A DNA stretch of 49,975 bases from Pseudorhodobacter antarcticus (lineage in GTDB: Bacteria > Pseudomonadota > Alphaproteobacteria > Rhodobacterales > Rhodobacteraceae), in the NCBI GenBank assembly GCA_945897655.1, contig CAMDHB010000001.1:1-49975 (forward strand). Direction: 5' to 3'. The notes beneath the pieces were generated by a model, which did not search any database, was not told the origin of the DNA, and saw only the letters and a program-made list of their open reading frames with translations. Below are positions 32,886-41,354 of the stretch, in pieces; the first letter of the stretch is position 1, and every line of letters starts with the position of its first letter. A program made the translations under genes and the position numbers.

Positions 32886-34154
32886 ATGCGTTTTACAATC
32901 AAGGCGGGCGTGCTTGCTGCTGTCATGGCAGCAACGGGCGCACAGGCCAAGGAAACCGTCGTATGGTGGGATTTCCTGGGCGGCGGCGACGGCGTGCGGA
33001 TGAAGAAACTGATCGAGGACTTCAACGCCGCTCATGCGGACACCATCGAAATTCAGGCAACCACGCTGGATTGGGGCACACCGTTCTATTCCAAGGTGCA
33101 AACCTCGGCTGCGGTTGGCGAAGGTCCTGACGTCATGACCTATCACGCCAGCCGTATTCCGCTGGCCGTGAGCCAGGGCACCCTGACCGAACTGACCGCC
33201 GACGATATGGCGGCGATGGGCCTGACGTCGGGCAGCTTTGCTTCGGCAACCTGGGATGCCGTGAATGTGGACGGCAAGCAGTACGCCGTTCCCTTCGACA
33301 CGCACCCGATCGTTCTGTACTACAACAAGGACCTGTTGGAAAAGTCGGGCCTGATCGGGGCTGATGGCTTGCCCGCTGGTCTGGACGGGTTGGACAACTT
33401 CAACGCCGCCCTGCAGAAGCTGAAGGATGACGGCAACGAGTGGGCGATTGCGCAGGTTACCGCAGACGGCGGCTTTGCGTTCCGCACGATCTATTCCTTC
33501 CTGTGCCAGCAAGACGGTAACATCGGCACCGATGGCGATTGGTTCCCGGGCGACAGCCAAGAGAAGCTGGCGAATGCCGTTGGCGTGATCGCGAACTGGG
33601 TCGAGCAGGGCTATAACCCCGGCGCCACCGACTATCCGACGACCGTTGCCTTGTTCACCAGCGGCAAGTCGCCGTTCATGATCAACGGCGTGTGGGAAGT
33701 GCCCACGATGTCTGACCTTGCAGCCAAGGGCGAACTGTTCAACTGGGGTGCCATCGAAATCCCGGCGCTGTTCAACCATCCCTGCACCTATTCGGACAGC
33801 CATGCCTTCGCGATCCCGAACAATGCCGGCAAACCTGCCACCCCGGAAAAGCACGCAGCTGTTCTGGAAGTGATCAAGTTCATGGCCGACAACTCGCTGT
33901 TCTGGGCAACTGCGGGCCACGTCCCGGCCAACGTCGCCGTGACCGAAACTGCCGAATACAAGGCCATGCAGCCGCAGGCGACCTATGCCAAGCTGACTGC
34001 AAACGCCGTGTTTGACCCCAAGTCGGTCAACGCTGGCGTCGCCTCCCCCTTGTTTGATGCGGCAGGCAATGCCTTCACCGCTGCGATCAACGGCGAGACG
34101 GACCCGGCAACTGCCGTGGCCGACATGAAGGCCGAACTGGACGCACTCGAGTAA
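32886..34154 (+). CDS. ABC sugar transporter, periplasmic binding protein (importer 3)
   Basis: This is a CUT1-class solute-binding protein. 422 residues with a signal peptide (MRFTIKAGVLAAVMAATG, probable cleavage after AQA). The mature sequence begins KETVVWWDFLGGGDG and has the typical binding-protein segments DVMTYHASRIPLAV, YAVPFDTHPIVLYYNKDLLEK and PFMINGVWEVPTM. GGGAGGAC precedes the start. It heads importer 3, downstream of GH2 and carrying the same upstream motif as the GH51 gene, so arabinose- or galactose-containing oligosaccharides are the likely ligand. This is inference from context. Confidence 0.93.
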   Translation: MRFTIKAGVLAAVMAATGAQAKETVVWWDFLGGGDGVRMKKLIEDFNAAHADTIEIQATTLDWGTPFYSKVQTSAAVGEGPDVMTYHASRIPLAVSQGTLTELTADDMAAMGLTSGSFASATWDAVNVDGKQYAVPFDTHPIVLYYNKDLLEKSGLIGADGLPAGLDGLDNFNAALQKLKDDGNEWAIAQVTADGGFAFRTIYSFLCQQDGNIGTDGDWFPGDSQEKLANAVGVIANWVEQGYNPGATDYPTTVALFTSGKSPFMINGVWEVPTMSDLAAKGELFNWGAIEIPALFNHPCTYSDSHAFAIPNNAGKPATPEKHAAVLEVIKFMADNSLFWATAGHVPANVAVTETAEYKAMQPQATYAKLTANAVFDPKSVNAGVASPLFDAAGNAFTAAINGETDPATAVADMKAELDALE

Positions 34155-34165
34155 GCCTGATGCGA

Positions 34166-34192
34166 CCGGCGGGCCCCAATCGGGCCCGCCGG
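34166..34192 (+). terminator. Strong intra-operon hairpin after binding protein 3
   Basis: CCGGCGGGCCC (34166-34176) and GGGCCCGCCGG (34182-34192) form a perfect 11-bp stem with a CAATC loop, followed by ACTTTTG. It has the best terminator character of the three such hairpins and lies 24 bp before the first permease. Confidence 0.7.
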
Positions 34193-34216
34193 ACTTTTGA
34201 CTGAAATGGGGCGGGC

Positions 34217-35095
34217 ATGCTGAGAAACCGGCGAAGCGAAATCATGGTGGCCTATATCCTGGTGGCCCCGTTCATTCTCATTTACGGCTGGATGTTCATC
34301 TATCCCACGATCCAGATGGTCCAGATGAGCTTTACCAAATCCCCGCTGATCGGCGCGGGGGAGTGGGTGGGCCTCAAGAACTACATCCGGATGTTCAAAG
34401 ACCCGACATTCTACAAGTCCGTCGTCAACACCTCTTACTTCGTTCTGCTGACCGTCGTGCCCGGAACGCTGGTCGCCCTGGGGATCGCCCTGATGGTGCG
34501 GCGTTTGAATGGCTGGGTGCAAAGCGTTGTTCTGGCAGCATTCTTTTTGCCCTATGTCTTGCCGATTTCGGTGGTCTACGTGATCTGGGATTGGCTGACC
34601 AACAAGCAGTTTGGCATGTTGCAGGGGCTGATCATCCCGTTCACCGGCGAATCCGTGAACATCTGGCGCACGGTCCCGTGGTTCATGCCCGGTGTCGCCG
34701 TGATCACCATCTGGTGGACAAACGGATTTTCCATCCTTCTGTTCCTGGCGGGGCTGCGCAACATCCCGCAAGAACTGTACGAGGCCGCAGCCCTTGACGG
34801 TGCCACGCGACGGCAAATGCTGACGCGGATCACCCTGCCCCTGCTTTGGCCCATCACCGTGCTGTGCCTGACGATCCAGCTGATCCTGCAGATGAAGATC
34901 TTTGATCAGGTCTATCTGTTTGCGATGGGTGGGCGGACGCAGGCGACCATGGTTATGGTGCAGTATATCTATGAACAGGCCTTCCAGAAAAACGCAGGCG
35001 GTTATGCAGCGACGCTAGCTGTGGCGCTGTTCGTGGTGGTCGTGGTCTTTTCCATCCTGCAATTCCAAATTCTGCGCATGCGGGGGCAAAGATGA
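34217..35095 (+). CDS. ABC sugar transporter permease, MalF-like (importer 3)
   Basis: This is a membrane subunit of importer 3. 292 residues. The first membrane segment is MVAYILVAPFILIYGWMFIYP, six segments are expected, and the EAA loop is ELYEAAALDGATRRQMLTRITLPLL. It overlaps the next gene by 4 bp (ATGA). Confidence 0.93.
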   Translation: MLRNRRSEIMVAYILVAPFILIYGWMFIYPTIQMVQMSFTKSPLIGAGEWVGLKNYIRMFKDPTFYKSVVNTSYFVLLTVVPGTLVALGIALMVRRLNGWVQSVVLAAFFLPYVLPISVVYVIWDWLTNKQFGMLQGLIIPFTGESVNIWRTVPWFMPGVAVITIWWTNGFSILLFLAGLRNIPQELYEAAALDGATRRQMLTRITLPLLWPITVLCLTIQLILQMKIFDQVYLFAMGGRTQATMVMVQYIYEQAFQKNAGGYAATLAVALFVVVVVFSILQFQILRMRGQR

Positions 35096-35937
35096 GCGTT
35101 ACCTCGACCTCCCGCCGCCGCATTGAAACAGGGGCAGTTCTGCTGACCGCGCTGACGGCGATTTGCGCCCTGCTTTGGTTTTTCCCAATCTATTGGGCCA
35201 TCATCACCAGCCTGCGGTTTGACCAGGACACCGTCACCGACTTTGCCCTGTTCCCCAAAAGCCCGACACTGTCGGCCTACATCTTCACCATCGAGAACTC
35301 GAACCTTTTGCGGTGGTACTTCAATTCGACGGTCACGTCGGTGACCATTACCATCATCACCGTCGCGATGGCGGCGTGCACTGGTTACGCAATTTCGCAG
35401 CTCAGCTTTCCCGGGCGCAAGCTGTTGTGGTGGACGATCCTGGCCAGCTTCATGGTCCCGGTGTCGGCACTGATCGTGAACCACTTCATCATCATCGCCC
35501 AGATCAAGCTTTTGAACAGCTATGCCGGCATCATCCTGCCAATGTTGCTGCATCCGGTCACGGTCATCGTCTACAAACAGTTTTTCGATGGCCTGCCGCG
35601 CGAGTTCCGCGAGGCGGCCGTAATGGATGGCGCGACCGAGTTTCAGCTGCTGTTCCGCATCTTCTTGCCCATGAACTGGGGCGTCACCACGGCGCTGGCG
35701 ATCATCACCTTCATTGGCGCGTGGAACTCGTTCCTGTGGCCGTTCCTGGCCGCGCAGGACGAAACCATGATGACCGTCACAGTTGGCATCACGGCGGTGC
35801 AAGACGCTTATGGCGTGGCTTACGGCCGGGTCCTGTCAGGCGCCGTTCTGGCCGGATTGCCGGTGGCGCTGGCCTATCTGCTGTTCCAGCGCCGGGTCAC
35901 CCAGGCCATCACACTTTCAGCCGGAATCAAGGGGTAA
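35092..35937 (+). CDS. ABC sugar transporter permease, MalG-like (importer 3)
   Basis: This is the second membrane subunit of importer 3. 281 residues, N-terminal segment GAVLLTALTAICALLWFFPIYW, EAA loop EFREAAVMDGATEFQLLFRIFLPM, and a C-terminus ending TLSAGIKG, typical of the family. It ends 3 bp before the ATPase gene. Confidence 0.93.
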   Translation: MSVTSTSRRRIETGAVLLTALTAICALLWFFPIYWAIITSLRFDQDTVTDFALFPKSPTLSAYIFTIENSNLLRWYFNSTVTSVTITIITVAMAACTGYAISQLSFPGRKLLWWTILASFMVPVSALIVNHFIIIAQIKLLNSYAGIILPMLLHPVTVIVYKQFFDGLPREFREAAVMDGATEFQLLFRIFLPMNWGVTTALAIITFIGAWNSFLWPFLAAQDETMMTVTVGITAVQDAYGVAYGRVLSGAVLAGLPVALAYLLFQRRVTQAITLSAGIKG

Positions 35938-35940
35938 AGC

Positions 35941-36990
35941 ATGGCATCGTTGGAACTGACTTCCATCGCCAAGAAATACGGGGCTGTCGAGGTGATGCGC
36001 GGGCTGAACCTGAAGGTTCAGGATGGCGCGTTCTGCGCGCTGCTGGGGCCGTCGGGCTGTGGCAAATCCACCCTGCTGCGCATGATTGCCGGGCTGGAAA
36101 CGGTCACTGAAGGCAATATCCGCATCGACAGCACCGATGTAACGCATGAGGAACCGTCGCGGCGCGGGGTCGCGATGGTGTTTCAGAACTATGCGCTTTA
36201 TCCGCATCTGACCGTGCGGCAGAACATCGGCTTTTCGCTGTCGCTGGCCGGGGCAACCAAGGCGGTGCAAACCGAAAAGGCCGATGTCGTGGCCAAGATG
36301 CTGCAACTGGAACCGCTGATGGACCGCCGCCCGGCGGAACTGTCGGGCGGGCAGCGGCAGCGCGTGGCAATCGGGCGGGCGCTGGTGCGTGACCCCAAGG
36401 TGTTCCTGTTTGACGAACCCTTGTCGAACCTGGACGCGTTGCTGCGGGTGCAGATGCGGCTGGAACTGGCCAAGCTGCATCAGGACCTGAAAACCACGAT
36501 GATCTATGTGACCCATGATCAGGTCGAGGCGATGACGCTGGCCGACCAGATCGTTGTTCTGGACAAGGGCGTCGTGCAGCAGGTTGGCAGCCCGCTTGAC
36601 CTGTACAACGCCCCTGCCAACCGCTTTGTTGCGGGCTTCATCGGCAGCCCGGCCATGAACTTTCTGGCGGTGTCGGCGGATGGCAGCGATCTGGTGCTGC
36701 CCGGTGGCGGGCGTCTGGCGGGTGCGGCGCAGGGCAGGGTGGTCGAGGTTGGGATCAGGCCGGAACATGTGCGCATCGTGGCAGATGGTGCTGGCCTGAT
36801 ACGGGGCACGACGCGGGTGGTCGAACAGCTTGGCAACACCTCGTTCGTCTATGTCGACATCCCCTCTGGCACCTTTGTGGTCGAGGTGGCGCCCGATGCC
36901 ACGCCATCGCCGGGGCAAAGCGTTGACCTGGCGCTGGACATGTCACGCCTGCACAAATTCTCGGCCGACGGTGCCCGTCTGGCGAATTAA
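35941..36990 (+). CDS. ABC sugar transporter ATPase, MalK/UgpC-like (importer 3)
   Basis: This is the ATPase of importer 3. 349 residues with Walker A GPSGCGKST, Q-loop MVFQNYALYPH, signature LSGGQRQR, Walker B VFLFDEPLSNLDAL and IYVTHDQVEA. A complete C-terminal TOBE domain runs from FIGSPAMNFLAV to MSRLHKFSADGARLAN. It converges on glpK, with a hairpin between them. Confidence 0.95.
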   Translation: MASLELTSIAKKYGAVEVMRGLNLKVQDGAFCALLGPSGCGKSTLLRMIAGLETVTEGNIRIDSTDVTHEEPSRRGVAMVFQNYALYPHLTVRQNIGFSLSLAGATKAVQTEKADVVAKMLQLEPLMDRRPAELSGGQRQRVAIGRALVRDPKVFLFDEPLSNLDALLRVQMRLELAKLHQDLKTTMIYVTHDQVEAMTLADQIVVLDKGVVQQVGSPLDLYNAPANRFVAGFIGSPAMNFLAVSADGSDLVLPGGGRLAGAAQGRVVEVGIRPEHVRIVADGAGLIRGTTRVVEQLGNTSFVYVDIPSGTFVVEVAPDATPSPGQSVDLALDMSRLHKFSADGARLAN

Positions 36991-37010
36991 GAACGAACGT
37001 TCGTCACATT

Positions 37011-37040
37011 GCAGGTCCACGGCAAGCGCCGTGGTCCTGC
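37011..37040. terminator. Bidirectional hairpin between importer 3 and glpK
   Basis: GCAGG-T-CCACGGC (37011-37023) pairs with GCCGTGG-T-CCTGC (37028-37040), giving 12 base pairs with one T-T mismatch and an AAGC loop. It sits in the 51-bp gap between convergent genes. No long T-tract is present on either strand. Confidence 0.6.
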
Positions 37041-37041
37041 G

Positions 37042-38523
37042 CTAAAAGGCCATCGTCGCCGCGACCGCCCTCTTCCACCTTGCATACTTTGCATCCCGCT
37101 CGGCTGGGGCCATGATGGGCTGAAAGCGGTGCTGCAAGGCCCAGTTGCCTGCAAACGCCGCAGGTTCGGGGCACAGCCCCACCTGCAACCCGGCCAGATA
37201 GGCGGCACCCAGCGCCGTCGTTTCGGTCACCACGGGCCGGTCAACTGGTGCGCCGATGATGTCAGCCAGAAATTGCATCGTCCAATTGCTGGCCACCATC
37301 CCGCCATCGACCCGCAAGACCCCATCCGCCGCACCACCCCAATCGGTGCGCATCGCCTCCAGCAGGTCACGGGTCTGATAACCCACGGATTCCAGCGCCG
37401 CCCGCGCCAGTTCGGCAGGCCCGGAATTGCGGGTCAGGCCAAAGACGGCACCACGGCAATCAGGCTGCCAATAGGGCGCGCCAAGGCCGGTGAAAGCGGG
37501 CACCAGAATAACACCCTGCGACGCATCCGCAGCCTCGGCCAAGGCTTGGGTTTCGGGCGCGGCGCCAATGGTCTTCAGCCCATCCCGCAGCCATTGCACC
37601 ACAGCCCCGGCGATGAAGATCGACCCCTCCAGCGCGTAAGTCGGCTTGCCGCCCAGCCGGTAAGCCACCGTCGTCAGCATCCGGTTGGTGGATGGCACCA
37701 TATGTGAACCCGTGTTCAGCAACGCAAAACACCCGGTGCCATAGGTGGATTTCATCATCCCAGGCTGGAAACAGGCCTGCCCCACCGTCGCCGCCTGCTG
37801 ATCCCCAGCCACCCCCGCAATCGGGATTGCTGCCCCCAAAAGGCTGGCGTCCGTCACGCCAAAGTCCGCCGCACAATCACGAACCTCGGGCAGCATTGCC
37901 ATGGGCACACCCAAAAGGCCGCAAATCTCGGCATCCCATTCCTGCGTCGCGATGTTGAACAGCATCGTGCGCGCCGCATTGGTGGCGTCCGTCGCATGAA
38001 CCCGCCCGCCCGTCAGATGCCAGATCAGAAAGCTGTCCACAGTGCCAAAGGCGAGTTCCCCCTTGGCGGCCCTTTCGGCCAAACCATTCTGATCGAGAAT
38101 CCACTTCACCTTGGTGGCCGAGAAATAGGGGTCCAGCAGCAAACCCGTCCGCGCCGTGATCATCGCCTCGTGCCCTGCCGCCTTCAGCGCGTCACACAGG
38201 CGCGCCGTGCGGCGGTCTTGCCAGACAATCGCGTTATGAACCGGCTTGCCCGTCTTGCGATCCCAAACCACGGTCGTTTCGCGCTGGTTGGTGATGCCGA
38301 TGCCGGCAATATCGGCCGCCGCAATGCCGGTCGTCAGAATAACCGCGCGCGCCGTCTCCAGCACGGTGCGCCACAGATCATCGGGGTCATGTTCAACCCA
38401 GCCCGGTGCGGGGTAATGCTGGTCAAATTCCTGCTGGGCCGTGGCCACGGGTTTCAGCGCGGCATCAAACAAGATCGACCGTGTCGATGTCGTGCCCTGA
38501 TCAATGGCAAGCAAATAGGTCAT
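37042..38523 (-). CDS. glpK: Glycerol kinase
   Basis: GlpK phosphorylates glycerol to sn-glycerol 3-phosphate using ATP. The 493-residue product shows the FGGY-family ATP site LAIDQGTTSTRSILFD at the N-terminus. It also has the glycerol-site Arg-Glu of TNQRETTVVWDRKTGKP, the NAIVWQDRRT motif, GVAGDQQAATVGQACF, KSTYGTGCFALLNTG, and the C-terminal LRVDGGMVASNWTMQFLAD. The length is standard. GGGAGGG precedes the start. It lies alone at the edge of the sugar island, and no glpF or glpD is adjacent. The GlpK-specific motifs make another FGGY sugar kinase unlikely. Confidence 0.96.
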   Translation of the reverse strand: MTYLLAIDQGTTSTRSILFDAALKPVATAQQEFDQHYPAPGWVEHDPDDLWRTVLETARAVILTTGIAAADIAGIGITNQRETTVVWDRKTGKPVHNAIVWQDRRTARLCDALKAAGHEAMITARTGLLLDPYFSATKVKWILDQNGLAERAAKGELAFGTVDSFLIWHLTGGRVHATDATNAARTMLFNIATQEWDAEICGLLGVPMAMLPEVRDCAADFGVTDASLLGAAIPIAGVAGDQQAATVGQACFQPGMMKSTYGTGCFALLNTGSHMVPSTNRMLTTVAYRLGGKPTYALEGSIFIAGAVVQWLRDGLKTIGAAPETQALAEAADASQGVILVPAFTGLGAPYWQPDCRGAVFGLTRNSGPAELARAALESVGYQTRDLLEAMRTDWGGAADGVLRVDGGMVASNWTMQFLADIIGAPVDRPVVTETTALGAAYLAGLQVGLCPEPAAFAGNWALQHRFQPIMAPAERDAKYARWKRAVAATMAF

Positions 38524-38793
38524 GGCGGCCCTCCCCGGTTTTTTTCAAAGCTTGGCAGAAGGGAAGACGAATTTGAAGGGCCAGAATCTCGCTGATTCGG
38601 CAGGTTGCGCCACGGGCGACGACTGTCCGTGACCGAAAGGAACGGGCAGAGCCTTCGTCCCTGGCGTCAGGATTGGCAGAGATACCCACAAAACCCCAAG
38701 GAATTCAGCCCCTTGCGGCGCTTTCCCAAAGGACCCCTTGCCGCCCTGACCCCATCGGATAAACTGCCGTCGAACCAGATCAAAGGACGACCC

Positions 38794-38979
38794 ATGCCCA
38801 CCCAAGCGCCCGAAACCCAGATTGTGACGCACTGGAAAATTGCTTGCGACGGCGGCGAAGGTGCCTTGGGCCATCCGCGTGTCTGGCTGACAATCCCGCA
38901 AGACACCGGCTTTGTCGAATGCGGCTATTGCGACAAGCGATTCGAGATCGACCGCGCCCACGCCCATGACGACCACTGA
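38794..38979 (+). CDS. Zinc-finger domain protein (NDUFS6-like CHCC type)
   Basis: This 61-residue protein has a C-terminal His/Cys cluster, C18 (KIACDGG), H27, and C43-x2-C46 (VECGYCDKRFEID), matching the small CHCC zinc-finger family related to the mitochondrial complex I subunit NDUFS6. A role in respiratory complex I is known for the mitochondrial relative and only inferred here. AAAGGACG precedes the ATG; a longer frame from 38605 appears non-coding. The 270 bp before it, up to glpK, hold nothing I recognise. Confidence 0.85.
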   Translation: MPTQAPETQIVTHWKIACDGGEGALGHPRVWLTIPQDTGFVECGYCDKRFEIDRAHAHDDH

Positions 38980-39135
38980 CAGACCTTGCCCAAAGGCCAG
39001 CGCGCCCTTGCGCAGCTTCGGCTGACTCTGATGCCGTGATACAGGGCATTGGATGATAGTCGTTTTTGACCCGCGCGCCGGTGACTGACCAACGAAAGCG
39101 CCAAACAAACAAGATGCTGTGTGTGATCGGGAATT

Positions 39136-39212
39136 TGGTCGGAGCGAGAGGATTCGAACCTCCGACCCCCTGCTCCCGAAGCAGGTGCGCTACCAGACTG
39201 CGCTACGCTCCG
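39136..39212 (-). tRNA. tRNA-Pro (CGG)
   Basis: A 77-nt cloverleaf on the minus strand with encoded CCA. The acceptor stem CGGAGCG / CGCTCCG is fully paired. The anticodon stem-loop CTGCT-TCGGGAG-CAG gives anticodon CGG, and the T-loop is GTTCGAATC. On the same strand TTGCAT and TAACCC with a 17-bp spacer lie upstream as a weak promoter candidate. Confidence 0.95.
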
Positions 39213-39267
39213 ACCGTGGCGCGGGGTTAGCGCACAGGGCCCGGCAATGCAAGAGCGGTTTGGGGGC

Positions 39268-40248
39268 TCAGCCCTCGTAACGTTGCGATTTGGTCTTGTC
39301 GATCAGGCGCGCCCAAAAGCCGTCACGCGGCATCAGGCCCTGGTCAAACCGTGCCGGTGTTTCCAGAACGGGCCGGACGCGAGACACAGTGGGCTTGTCC
39401 TCGCGCAGAACGACATAGATGCCCGATGCGATGATGATCAGCGTGCCAACCGCGGTCCACAGGTCATGGCTTTCGTTGAAGATCAGGCTGCCCAGGATCG
39501 TGGCCCAGACGATTTGCGAATACTGCATGGGTGCCACAATCACCGCAGGCGCGACCCGGTAGGCCGAAATCAGCAGCAAGGACGCAACCATCCCCATCGC
39601 GGCGATATAGGCCATCAGGCCCAGATGCTCGATCGGCATGGGTTTGTAGATGAAGGGCAGGGCGATGGCCGCTACCAGCAGGTTGGCGACCATGGGATAC
39701 AGCATCATGACCACGAACCGCTCGGACCCGCCGGTCTTGCGCATGATGATCGCGTTGAGTGACCCCAGAAACGCGGCCGAAATGGCGGCCAGATGGCCCA
39801 GGCCGAGGTTGCCTGACCCGGGGCGCAACACCACCAGAACCCCCACCAGACCCAGCAGAACCGCGGCCCCCCGGTGCAGGCCGACCCGTTCGCCCAGCAT
39901 CGGAATGGCCAGAACAGTGATCAGCAGAGGCGTGGCAAAGAAGATCGGATAGCATTCAGACAGCGGCAGCACGGCAAAGGCGTAAAAACCGGTCAAGACG
40001 TTGAGCATGGTCAGAACGGCGCGCAGCGTGGTCCAGAACGGATGATTGGGGATCAGGGTGCCTTCGGTGCGGTCGCGCATCAGCAGGATCGAGATCAGCG
40101 GAAACCCCAGCAGGGTGGAATAAAATATGATCTGGAACGGGCTGTACTGGCCGCCCAGAAACTTGATCGCCACGTCATTGACGGAAAAAATGGTAAACCC
40201 ACCCAATGCCATCAGGGCACCTCGCAGGTTGATCGGAGATATCGCCAT
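39268..40248 (-). CDS. EamA/DMT superfamily transporter (first of three paralogs)
   Basis: This is an inner-membrane permease of the drug/metabolite transporter superfamily, which includes exporters of amino acids and other metabolites. The 326-residue product is built from two EamA repeats with about ten membrane segments (ALMALGGFTIFSVNDVAIKF, LLITVLAIPMLGERV, then SLNAIIMRKTGG and VAPAVIVAPMQYSQIVWATI). A hydrophilic C-terminal tail of about 35 residues follows. The APMQYSQI motif is shared with the two neighbours. Substrate unknown. The ribosome binding site is weak. Confidence 0.9.
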   Translation of the reverse strand: MAISPINLRGALMALGGFTIFSVNDVAIKFLGGQYSPFQIIFYSTLLGFPLISILLMRDRTEGTLIPNHPFWTTLRAVLTMLNVLTGFYAFAVLPLSECYPIFFATPLLITVLAIPMLGERVGLHRGAAVLLGLVGVLVVLRPGSGNLGLGHLAAISAAFLGSLNAIIMRKTGGSERFVVMMLYPMVANLLVAAIALPFIYKPMPIEHLGLMAYIAAMGMVASLLLISAYRVAPAVIVAPMQYSQIVWATILGSLIFNESHDLWTAVGTLIIIASGIYVVLREDKPTVSRVRPVLETPARFDQGLMPRDGFWARLIDKTKSQRYEG

Positions 40249-40364
40249 GTGAAAATGTCCGAAAATCGGTCAGCGCGGGAGGTCGCGGACACATCTAACT
40301 CCTGTGCCTTTGACGGGGAAAGTTCAAGTGGGAACTGGTCAGGCGATAGCGGTCAAGCCGCGTC

Positions 40365-41243
40365 TCAGGCAGGAAAGCGGGCGTCTTGTGTGCGGCCCGC
40401 AGCGAACAGCAAGGCAAGGCCCGCGGCAATGATCACGCCAATACCAACGGCGTTCATCAGGCTTGGCCGCTCTCCGAAAAAGATAAGGCCAAGCGCACTG
40501 GCCCAGATGATTTGCGAATACTGCATCGGCGCCACAACGATGGAGGGGGCCACGCGGTAGGCCGCAATGATCAGCAAACCGCCCATCGTACCCAGAAAGC
40601 CCATCTGCAGACCCACCTGCACATCGGTCAGGCTGATCGGCTGCCAGATGAACAGCATCACCACCCCGGCCACCAGGAACTGCGCCAGCGTCGGATAGAG
40701 CAGGATCACCCCCGAGGATTCGCCATGCCCGATCTTGCGCAGCAAAAGCGAGTTCAGCGCCCCGGTCACCGCGCCGCAAATGGCCGTCAGATGACCAAGC
40801 TGAAACTCGGTGGTGCCCGGTTGCAGGGCGATCAGCACACCGCCAAAGCCCACCAGAATGATCACCCCGCGCAAAGGGTCAATCGGCTCGCCCAGCATGG
40901 GCCAGGCGATCAGGGTAATCATCAGCGGCATGGTGAAGAACACCGCATAGCACTGCGCCAGCGGCAGGTGGGTGAAGGAATAGGTGACAAAGGCGCTGCC
41001 GATCAGGCTGATCGCGATGCGAGCCAGGGTCATGCCGGGCATCCGGGGCCACAGGCTGACGCGGGGGGTCTTCCACAGGATCTGCGCCAGCACAAAGGGC
41101 AGGGTGCACGCGGCCGACAGGAACATCACCTGAAACGATGACATGTTCTGCCCCAGCGCCTTGATCGACACATCCGTGCAGGCATAGGCAAAGAAAGCGC
41201 CCAAAGACAGGAACGCACCACGCAAGTTGGAATTCATCGCCAT
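40365..41243 (-). CDS. EamA/DMT superfamily transporter (second of three paralogs)
   Basis: This is a ten-segment DMT permease, 292 residues. It starts near LRGAFLSLGAFFAYACTDVSIKALG and shares with its neighbours LPLAQCYAVFFTMPLMITLI, the LLLRKIG turn between the two EamA halves, and VAPMQYSQIIWAS. It lacks the long C-terminal tail of the first paralog. The gap to it is 116 bp. An ATG six bases further in (41237) is an alternative start. Confidence 0.9.
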   Translation of the reverse strand: MAMNSNLRGAFLSLGAFFAYACTDVSIKALGQNMSSFQVMFLSAACTLPFVLAQILWKTPRVSLWPRMPGMTLARIAISLIGSAFVTYSFTHLPLAQCYAVFFTMPLMITLIAWPMLGEPIDPLRGVIILVGFGGVLIALQPGTTEFQLGHLTAICGAVTGALNSLLLRKIGHGESSGVILLYPTLAQFLVAGVVMLFIWQPISLTDVQVGLQMGFLGTMGGLLIIAAYRVAPSIVVAPMQYSQIIWASALGLIFFGERPSLMNAVGIGVIIAAGLALLFAAGRTQDARFPA

Positions 41244-41354
41244 CCGGAGGGCCGCCAGTCTGAAGGCATGGGGTAAACTGAACTCGCCCGCGGTCAGGGA
41301 AAGATCAAGGGGCGAATTGGCAAATCCGCAGCAGAATGCAACAAATCATAGGTT

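Noticed and set aside
38545..39108. Minus-strand open frame of 187 codons over the zinc-finger gene
   Set aside because: No family resemblance and it is antisense to the small CHCC protein, which has a good ribosome binding site and zinc-ligand motif.
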